A DNA stretch of 23,510 nt from Bryobacteraceae bacterium. GTDB taxonomy: Bacteria; Acidobacteriota; Terriglobia; Bryobacterales; Bryobacteraceae. The notes below the pieces were generated by a model. The model did no database searches, was not told the origin of the DNA, and worked only from the letters and a program-made list of their open reading frames with translations. The stretch is taken from assembly GCA_014379815.1 (NCBI GenBank), contig JACMLA010000586.1, positions 1-23,510 on the forward strand, written 5' to 3'. Below, in pieces: positions 18,111 to 23,510 of the stretch (positions are counted from its first letter, which is position 1; every line of letters begins with the position of its first letter). A program made the translations under genes and the position numbers.

Positions 18111-19513
18111 TGATGAGAACCGATTTATGGCGACGCGCGTTTCTCCGGCAGGGCCTGTCGGGACTTGGCATGGTAGCGCTGAATGGAATCATGGCGCCAC
18201 GAGCTGCTGCCACTGGAACCACCGGTGTAGTGAGTCCACTGCACCATGCGGCGAAGGCAAAGCGGGTCATTTTTCTGTATCAGGCTGGTGGTCCTTCGCA
18301 CCTCGAGACTTTCGACAGCAAGCCCAAGCTCCGCGACATGCACGGCAAGGAAATGCCGGAGTCGCTGACAAAGGGACAACAGATCGCCCAGCTGCAGGGT
18401 AAGCAGCTGACCTGCTTCGGACCGCAATACGATTTCAAGAAATTCGGAAAGTCCGGCCAGGAAATTTGCGAACTGTTCCCGCATATCGGGAGCGTGTCTG
18501 ATGACCTCTGCATCGTGCGATCGATGTGGACGGAGCAGATCAACCACGATCCGGCTCACACTCTGATGAACACCGGCTCGATCATCGCCGGGCGGCCCAG
18601 TATGGGCTCATGGATTGTTTACGGTCTTGGAGCGGAGACGGACAACCTTCCTGGTTACGTGGTCCTGATGTCATCCGGCAAAGGCGGGCAGATGCAACCG
18701 ATTGCTGCGCGCCAGTGGTCTGCGGGCTTGCTGCCCAGCAAGCATCAGGGCGTCAAGTTCAACTCCGTGGGCGATCCCGTGTTGCATGTGCGTACACCCG
18801 ACGGCATTAGCCCGGATCTGCAGAAACGATCCATAGATGCGGTGAACGCTCTCAATCTCATCGGGCACAAAACGGTTGGCGATCCGGAGATTCAGACTAG
18901 AATCGCGCAATACGAGATGGCGTTCCGGATGCAGGCCAGCGTGCCCGATCTTGTCGACATGAGCAAGGAACCTCAGAAGGTTCTCGACTCCTATGGCGCA
19001 AAACCAGGCGATGGTTCGTTTGCATCCAACTGTCTGCTGGCGCGAAAGCTGGCCGAGCGAGGAGTACGGTTTATCCAGCTCTATCACCGCGACTGGGATC
19101 ACCACAGTGGCGTGAAGGCGAATGTGGCTATCAAAGCACAGGAGACCGATCAGGCAACGGCAGCTCTTATCGCCGACCTGAAACAGCGCGGAATGCTCGA
19201 GGACACTCTCGTGATCTGGGGTGGCGAATTTGGGCGCACGCCGATGTCGCAGGGTGGCGATGGCCGGGATCATCACATTAAGGGCTTCTCTTACCTTCTT
19301 GCCGGCGGCGGTATCAAAGGGGGCATCTCCTATGGCAGTACTGACGATTTCGGATACGCCACGCAAGAGAACGCGGTTGCGGTTCCTGACTTCCACGCAA
19401 CGATGCTGCATCTGCTGGGGATTGACCACAAACAGCTCACGGTGAAGTGGCAGGGTCTGGATGCACGTTTGACTGGCATTGCCGGCGAGGTCGTGAAAGA
19501 CATTCTTGTCTGA
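18110..19513 (+). CDS. Tat-exported DUF1501 protein
   Basis: A 467-residue DUF1501 protein, distantly related to the alkaline-phosphatase/sulfatase fold. The N-terminus has a twin-arginine signal, WRRAFLRQGLSGLGMVAL (R8, R9), so it is probably exported folded, perhaps with a metal. Typical stretches are GGPSHLETFDSKP, the core QLYHRDWDHHSGV with several His and Asp, and WGGEFGRTPMSQGGDGRDHH (about 368-387). It overlaps the PSD1 gene (TAATG), with GAGGA at 18101-18105 as ribosome binding site; ATG at 18110 or 18113 both work. DUF1501 genes very often follow PSD1 genes, so the two products probably act together outside the cytoplasm. The reaction is unknown. Confidence 0.92.
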   Translation: MMRTDLWRRAFLRQGLSGLGMVALNGIMAPRAAATGTTGVVSPLHHAAKAKRVIFLYQAGGPSHLETFDSKPKLRDMHGKEMPESLTKGQQIAQLQGKQLTCFGPQYDFKKFGKSGQEICELFPHIGSVSDDLCIVRSMWTEQINHDPAHTLMNTGSIIAGRPSMGSWIVYGLGAETDNLPGYVVLMSSGKGGQMQPIAARQWSAGLLPSKHQGVKFNSVGDPVLHVRTPDGISPDLQKRSIDAVNALNLIGHKTVGDPEIQTRIAQYEMAFRMQASVPDLVDMSKEPQKVLDSYGAKPGDGSFASNCLLARKLAERGVRFIQLYHRDWDHHSGVKANVAIKAQETDQATAALIADLKQRGMLEDTLVIWGGEFGRTPMSQGGDGRDHHIKGFSYLLAGGGIKGGISYGSTDDFGYATQENAVAVPDFHATMLHLLGIDHKQLTVKWQGLDARLTGIAGEVVKDILV

Positions 19514-19528
19514 TCGCGTCCTACGGGC

Positions 19529-20512
19529 GTGAAAGACAGACGTGAGTTTATCGGTACCCTGGCAGTCGGCATGACCTTGGCGGCCGGAGACGCATTGGCA
19601 CAGAACACGGGTGAGATTCCGCGCCGCAAGCTGGGGCGCACTGGCGAAAGTGTTTCGTGTGTAGGCCTCGGCGGTTTCCATATAGGCGAACCAAAGGACC
19701 TTCAGACATCCACGAAGATCATCAGAACCGCGATCGACAGCGGGATCAACTTCATGGACAACTGCTGGGATTACCACGACGGCAAGAGCGAGGACTGGAT
19801 GGGCCAAGCTCTTGCGAACGGATATCGTAGCAAGGTGTACCTGATGTCCAAGATCGATGGTCGTGACAAGAAAACGGCGGCGAAGCAGATCGAAGAAAGC
19901 CTGAAGAGACTCCTTACCGACCGCATTGACCTGATGCAGATGCACGAGATTATCCGGCCCGGCGAGCCGGAGCAGATCTTCCGGTCCGGTGGCGCGATGG
20001 AAGCGCTAGTAGAGGCTCAAAAGGCAGGCAAAGTCCGGCACATCGGCTTTACCGGCCACAAAGATCCTAAGATTCACCTCGCGACCCTGAAGGTTGCAGC
20101 AGCCCGCAACTTCCAGTTCGACACCGTACAAATGCCGCTGAACGTGATGGACGCGCACTACAACAGCTTTGAAAAGATGGTGCTGCCAGAGCTAGTCAAG
20201 CAGAACATCGGCGTCCTGGGCATGAAGCCTCTTGGAGGCGGCGAGATCCTGAAGAGCAGCACCACCAGCGCAGAGGACTGCCTGCGCTATGCGCTGAACC
20301 TGCCAACCAGTGTCGTGATCAGCGGATGCGAAACACTGGAGAGATTGCAGCAACTGGTGAAGGTAGCCCGAAGCTTTCAGAAGCTCGACCAGACTCAGGT
20401 GAACGCCTTGCTGGCAAAGACGCGTGATGCTGCCCAGAAGGGCCAGTTCGAGCTGTACAAAACTAGCGAAAAGTTCGACGGGACTACCAAAAATCCGCAG
20501 TGGCTTGGTTAA
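19529..20512 (+). CDS. Tat-exported aldo/keto reductase
   Basis: A 327-residue aldo/keto reductase with an unusual export signal. The N-terminus, DRREFIGTLAVGMTLAAGDALAQ, is a twin-arginine signal. After it the (beta/alpha)8 barrel begins (IPRRKLGRTGESVSCVGLG). The catalytic tetrad is present: D77, Y82 (NFMDNCWDYHDG), K108 (YLMSKIDG) and H139 (LMQMHE). GMKPLGGGEIL and SVVISGCETLERLQQ fit the cofactor-binding end of the barrel. If it keeps NADP(H) it must be exported with cofactor bound, which Tat allows. The start is GTG at 19529, only 15 bases after the DUF1501 stop, without a strong ribosome binding site; the next gene is another reductase 39 bases on. The same transcript as PSD1/DUF1501 is likely. 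Confidence 0.9.
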   Translation: MKDRREFIGTLAVGMTLAAGDALAQNTGEIPRRKLGRTGESVSCVGLGGFHIGEPKDLQTSTKIIRTAIDSGINFMDNCWDYHDGKSEDWMGQALANGYRSKVYLMSKIDGRDKKTAAKQIEESLKRLLTDRIDLMQMHEIIRPGEPEQIFRSGGAMEALVEAQKAGKVRHIGFTGHKDPKIHLATLKVAAARNFQFDTVQMPLNVMDAHYNSFEKMVLPELVKQNIGVLGMKPLGGGEILKSSTTSAEDCLRYALNLPTSVVISGCETLERLQQLVKVARSFQKLDQTQVNALLAKTRDAAQKGQFELYKTSEKFDGTTKNPQWLG

Positions 20513-20541
20513 ATCCGGCTCGCGTGCTACACGTGGAAGTC

Positions 20542-20547
20542 GGAGGA
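20542..20547 (+). promoter_or_regulatory. Ribosome binding site that decides the TTG start of the second reductase gene
   Basis: GGAGGA sits 4 bases before a TTG at 20552-20554. It is the best Shine-Dalgarno match in the plus-strand cluster and supports TTG as the real start, since the first in-frame ATG comes only at codon 11, inside the conserved first strand. Confidence 0.7.
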
Positions 20548-20551
20548 ATCA

Positions 20552-21517
20552 TTGCAGACCAAACGACTTGGCAACAGCGACATGGACATCACGCCGCTCG
20601 GAATTGGCGCGTGGGCGATTGGCGGCAGCGGGTGGCGATTTGCGTGGGGACCGCAGGATGACAATGAGTCTGTCGCAGCGATCCACAAGGCTCTGGACGC
20701 GGGACTGAACTGGATCGATACGGCGGCGGTTTATGGACTGGGTCACTCAGAAGAAGTAGTAGCGAAGGCGCTGGAGGGTCGGGCTAACCGGCCCTACGTC
20801 TTCACCAAGTGCGAGCGCCGCTGGGACGAGCAGCGAGAGATCTACAAGTCGCTGAAAGCCGATTCGATTCGCGAGGAATGCGAGAGCAGCTTGCGAAGGC
20901 TGAAAGTGGATGTGATCGACCTGTATCAGATCCACTGGCCGGAGCCGGACGAAGACATCGAAGAGGGCTGGTCGGCAATGGCAAAGCTGAAGGAAGAAGG
21001 GAAAGTCCGCTGGATCGGAGTTTCCAATTTCAACGCGGACCAGATGCGACGCATCGCCCCGATCGCTCCAATCACGTCACTCCAGCCACCCTACTCGATT
21101 CTGTCGCCGGAGATTGAAGAATCCATTCTGCCCCACACCATGGAAAACGACATTGGCGTGATTGTGTACTCGCCGATGAAGTCGGGATTGCTAACGGGAA
21201 AGATGACGCGGGAACGCATCAATTCCCTTCCCGAGGACGACTTCCGCAAACGGACGGCTTCATTTTCAGAGCCTCTGCTGACACGCAACCTGAAAGTCGT
21301 GGAGCTATTGCGTGAGATCGGAGATGAGCATGGGCGGACTGCTGGCGAAGTCGCGATTGCATGGACTTTGGGGAATCCGGCTGTGACTGCGGCCATTGTC
21401 GGGCTGCGTTCGCCGGGTCAGGTGGACGGTGTGATTGGAGCCGTGGAACTGAGGTTAGACGCAGAAGAGGTGAAGAGGATTGCCGAGCTTATGCAAGAGG
21501 CCGCCGTAGCGGTATAG
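20552..21517 (+). CDS. Cytoplasmic aldo/keto reductase
   Basis: A 321-residue aldo/keto reductase without signal peptide, so cytoplasmic, using NADPH to reduce aldehydes or ketones by family knowledge. The tetrad is D56, Y61 (NWIDTAAVYG), K86 (VFTKCERRW) and H128 (YQIHWPEP). The C-terminal barrel has GVIVYSPMKSGLLTGKM and the cofactor-binding PAVTAAIVGLRSPGQVDG. It looks like the YakC/Gcy-type aldo/keto reductases found in sugar and carbonyl metabolism. The start is TTG with a strong GGAGGA before it. Only 39 bases separate it from the exported reductase gene, so it probably closes the PSD1-DUF1501 operon. It converges with the Dabb gene, 14 bases between the stops, with a hairpin over its own stop codon. 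The physiological substrate is unknown. Confidence 0.92.
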   Translation: MQTKRLGNSDMDITPLGIGAWAIGGSGWRFAWGPQDDNESVAAIHKALDAGLNWIDTAAVYGLGHSEEVVAKALEGRANRPYVFTKCERRWDEQREIYKSLKADSIREECESSLRRLKVDVIDLYQIHWPEPDEDIEEGWSAMAKLKEEGKVRWIGVSNFNADQMRRIAPIAPITSLQPPYSILSPEIEESILPHTMENDIGVIVYSPMKSGLLTGKMTRERINSLPEDDFRKRTASFSEPLLTRNLKVVELLREIGDEHGRTAGEVAIAWTLGNPAVTAAIVGLRSPGQVDGVIGAVELRLDAEEVKRIAELMQEAAVAV

Positions 21518-21524
21518 CGGCCTC
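21497..21524. terminator. Hairpin over the stop codon of the reductase gene, possible weak terminator
   Basis: GAGGCCGC (21497-21504) and GCGGCCTC (21517-21524) form a perfect 8-base-pair GC-rich stem with a 12-base loop. It spans the TAG stop and lies between two convergent genes. Neither strand has a T-run after it, so if it ends transcription it would need another factor. Confidence 0.35.
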
Positions 21525-21531
21525 AAGTTGG

Positions 21532-21897
21532 TTAGTTGGTGATGTCGTGGGTGCTGCTCTCACCACGGACTGACATATAAGCTTCGTAGAACTTCTTCTG
21601 AGCGGGGCTGTCCGCGTAAGACTTCAGGGCAGCTTCGCTTTCAAATTCCATTACGATGATGTTTTTGTAGCCTTCGGGCAACTGCATCTTGATGGCCCGG
21701 GTCCAGACATTCTTCAGGCCGGGGTAGTTCATCGTTTCGGCCGCCTTGAGAGCGCCGTTAATCTGCGCCTCTGTAGCGCCAGGTTTCCACATGATCGTGA
21801 TGACGTGGATGACCGACTTGGGCTTTCCGGGCGCCGCGAACAGCGAAGCAGTCGCCATCAGGAACATCATTGAGAGAACAACAAGCAATTTCTTCAT
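21532..21897 (-). CDS. Exported Dabb-domain (stress-responsive A/B barrel) protein
   Basis: A 121-residue protein with a signal peptide (about 1-21, MKKLLVVLSMMFLMATASLF) and a single Dabb ferredoxin-like domain (about 29-110): VIHVITIMWKPGATEAQINGA at its start and NIIVMEFESEAALKSYADSP near its end. Dabb domains form dimeric beta-barrels and are usually cytoplasmic; function is mostly unknown. The open frame extends upstream to 22008 inside iscX, but the ATG at 21897 begins the signal peptide and lies 13 bases after the iscX stop, so I use it. Placement behind hscA-iscX suggests co-transcription, although an exported product has no obvious link to cytoplasmic Fe-S assembly. Confidence 0.85.
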   Translation of the reverse strand: MKKLLVVLSMMFLMATASLFAAPGKPKSVIHVITIMWKPGATEAQINGALKAAETMNYPGLKNVWTRAIKMQLPEGYKNIIVMEFESEAALKSYADSPAQKKFYEAYMSVRGESSTHDITN

Positions 21898-21910
21898 GGG
21901 TGCGTTTCCG

Positions 21911-22126
21911 TTACTCCTGTTGGTCTTTCCATTCTTCGTACCAGGCCATCTGAATGGCCTCCAGTTTACCTTCCGTCGACTTAGACGGATCATCGGCAAA
22001 TTCGTCAAGCTCCGTAATCCAGGTGAGGAGGTCCGTGAAGCGGATCTTCAGCGGATCGGCGTCGGGATGCTTCTCGCTGAGTTCGATGGCGATGTCTTCG
22101 ACGTGATCCCAGGTAAGTTTCGGCAC
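21911..22126 (-). CDS. iscX: IscX, Fe-S cluster assembly regulator
   Basis: A 71-residue acidic protein that matches IscX in length and pattern: LTWDHVEDIAIELSEKHPD, then DPLKIRFTDLLTWITEL with the conserved RFTD and W, then FADDPSKSTEGKLEAIQMAW with the conserved DDP. IscX binds the cysteine desulfurase IscS and iron and modulates cluster assembly in the cytoplasm. The start is GTG, overlapping the hscA stop by one base (TAGTG), which points to coupled translation. In Escherichia coli a ferredoxin gene lies between hscA and iscX; here there is none. It could not be anything else with this length, motif set and neighbour. Confidence 0.94.
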   Translation of the reverse strand: MPKLTWDHVEDIAIELSEKHPDADPLKIRFTDLLTWITELDEFADDPSKSTEGKLEAIQMAWYEEWKDQQE

Positions 22127-23510
22127 TAGATTCTGGTCCCCTTTAAGGCTCCGCTGACCGCGGTATTCATCATGTTTTCGGCAAGCTTCATCGTAGCCTC
22201 ATTTACGCGAGAGATGTGTTCGGTAATCAGCAGGTGGTCTTCGGAGTGGTAGACCGTCAGCAGCTGGTTGACGGAGAGGTCGATCGCCTGGCGTTCCTCG
22301 TCGGACAACTCGAAGTACGCGTCGTTGTTCCGGGCCTTTTCGAGGGCTGCGAGGATGGAGTCCGCTTCGACACGCGCTTCCCGAACCTGGCGAGCCTTGA
22401 AGTCTTCTTCGGCTTTTTCAAACGACTCGCGGATCATGTTTCCGACCTGATCGTCCGTCAGTCCGTAGGAAGGCTTGACGTCCATGGTCTGCTCTTTGCC
22501 GGTTCGCGCATCGCGTGCCGTGACGTTCAGGATTCCATTGGCGTCGATAAGGAAACGCACTTCGATCCGTGCCGCGCCTGCCGGCATGGGGTTGATGTCT
22601 TTCAGATCGAAGCGGGCGAGACTGCGACAGTCCCTCACTAGTTCCCGCTCTCCCTGGACGACATGAATCAGCACGTTGCGCTGCCCATCGACGGCAGTTG
22701 TGAAGGACTCGGTAGCGCTGGCCGGGATCGTGGAATTGCGCTGGATCAGCTTCGACACTACGCCGCCCATAGTCTCGATGCCAAGCGACAAGGGAGTTAC
22801 GTCAAGGAGCAAAGTGTCTTTCACATCTCCGGACAAAACACCCGCCTGAACGGCGGCTCCAAGGGCGACGACTTCATCGGGATTGAGCTCGGTGTGCGGC
22901 TCTGTCCGAAAGAGGTTACGGACGGCCTGGCGGACGAGAGGGATTCGCGTTGAGCCACCGACCAGAACGACTTCGGCAATCTCCTCAACGCTGACGCCAG
23001 CGTCCTTGATGCACTGACGGCAGGGTACGAGAGTTCGCTCGATGACCGGGGTTATCAGCTGCTCCAGGAGTTCGCGTGTGAGCTCCCGCTTGTACTCGCG
23101 GCCCTCGTATACCAGCTCGAAGCTGGTTGATGGGGTAAAGGACAGCCGCTCCTTGGCACCGATTACCGACTGGCGCAACAGCTGAATGGCCATGTTGTCG
23201 CCGGTGATATTCCGTCCCCATTCAGAGGCGATGTCTTCCATACCAATGCGCATCAGAAGGTCGTCTATGTCGTCTCCACCAAGGTGTGTATCGCCGTTGG
23301 TAGCGAGCACTTCAAAGATGCCTTCATGCAGCCGCAGTATCGAGATGTCGAAGGTGCCACCGCCGAAATCGTAGACGGCGATGATACCTTCTTTGCGCTT
23401 ATCCAGACCGTACGCCAGCGAGGCCGCTGTAGGCTCATTGACCAGGCGCAGTACCTCAAGTCCGGCGATGCGTCCGGCATCTTTAGTGGCCTGGCGCTGG
23501 GCGTCATTGA
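22126..23510 (-). CDS. hscA: HscA, Hsp70-type chaperone for Fe-S cluster assembly, 5' end outside window
   Basis: A DnaK-family ATPase specialised for transfer of Fe-S clusters from the scaffold IscU, working with the co-chaperone HscB. The frame is open from the window edge (first whole codon at 23508) through 461 codons; an internal ATG at 23310 is not the start. Visible nucleotide-binding parts are [61 protein letters not shown] and [16 protein letters not shown]. The substrate-binding domain follows ([37 protein letters not shown]) and then a helical lid. The usual Hsp70 acidic tail is absent. The phrase [19 protein letters not shown] and the adjoining iscX favour HscA over DnaK. About 150 N-terminal residues lie outside the window. 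Confidence 0.94.
   Translation of the reverse strand, partial: NDAQRQATKDAGRIAGLEVLRLVNEPTAASLAYGLDKRKEGIIAVYDFGGGTFDISILRLHEGIFEVLATNGDTHLGGDDIDDLLMRIGMEDIASEWGRNITGDNMAIQLLRQSVIGAKERLSFTPSTSFELVYEGREYKRELTRELLEQLITPVIERTLVPCRQCIKDAGVSVEEIAEVVLVGGSTRIPLVRQAVRNLFRTEPHTELNPDEVVALGAAVQAGVLSGDVKDTLLLDVTPLSLGIETMGGVVSKLIQRNSTIPASATESFTTAVDGQRNVLIHVVQGERELVRDCRSLARFDLKDINPMPAGAARIEVRFLIDANGILNVTARDARTGKEQTMDVKPSYGLTDDQVGNMIRESFEKAEEDFKARQVREARVEADSILAALEKARNNDAYFELSDEERQAIDLSVNQLLTVYHSEDHLLITEHISRVNEATMKLAENMMNTAVSGALKGTRI

Noticed and set aside
18671..19945. Minus-strand open frame of 424 codons
   Set aside because: Antisense to the DUF1501 and exported reductase genes, both of which have clear family motifs. 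No domain or start signal was seen.
20510..20537. TAAATCC at the end of the exported reductase gene, followed by CACGTG near the -10 distance
   Set aside because: It includes the TAA stop codon and lacks CGTATA. Too weak to call a member of the ECF regulon.
22126..23310. Start of the Hsp70 gene at the ATG at 23310
   Set aside because: The frame continues without a stop to the window edge and encodes conserved nucleotide-binding motifs before that ATG.

Overview
The window reads as chromosomal DNA of a Gram-negative, moderately GC-rich bacterium, most likely an acidobacterium of the Solibacter/Bryobacter type. This rests on gene content and not on any database search: an Oar-like TonB-dependent receptor with an N-terminal carboxypeptidase-regulatory domain, a PSD1-type cytochrome (DUF1549/DUF1553) paired with a DUF1501 protein, and a DUF4331/TPR/DUF4198 cluster beside an RskA-type anti-sigma factor. 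Planctomycetes share the PSD1/DUF1501 pair, but the Oar-like receptor fits Acidobacteriota better. Coding is dense and no stretch over about 150 bases lacks a gene. I found no tRNA, rRNA, CRISPR array, insertion sequence or prophage.

Layout. (1) 1-5743, housekeeping genes: the 5' part of glnA (minus), divergent xseA (plus), then guaB, a single-domain penicillin-binding protein and an SDR oxidoreductase (all minus). xseA and guaB overlap tail to tail. (2) 5744-10419: a strong intrinsic terminator behind a 1012-residue TonB-dependent receptor gene (minus), and a divergent group II PLP-dependent decarboxylase gene (plus). The terminator U-tract is also the -35 region of the SDR promoter, which appears to make a leaderless mRNA. 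(3) 10420-14796: an ECF sigma factor and its RskA-like membrane anti-sigma factor (plus, ATGA-coupled) converge on a minus-strand operon DUF4331 - TPR - DUF4198, all exported and of unknown function. (4) 14797-21517, plus-strand cluster: secreted PSD1 cytochrome, Tat-exported DUF1501 protein, Tat-exported aldo/keto reductase and cytoplasmic aldo/keto reductase. (5) 21532-23510, minus strand: the 3' part of hscA, iscX, and an exported Dabb-domain protein, i.e. the end of an iron-sulfur assembly operon.

Best lead. The sigma-factor gene and the DUF4331 operon each carry the same candidate promoter, TAARTCCA-15 nt-CGTATA, properly placed upstream of the first gene (10422-10450 plus; 14892-14864 minus). 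This suggests the sigma/anti-sigma pair regulates itself and the convergent DUF4331-TPR-DUF4198 operon: a compact envelope-signalling unit with an unknown exported output. The two-site motif is directly visible; the regulatory link is inference.
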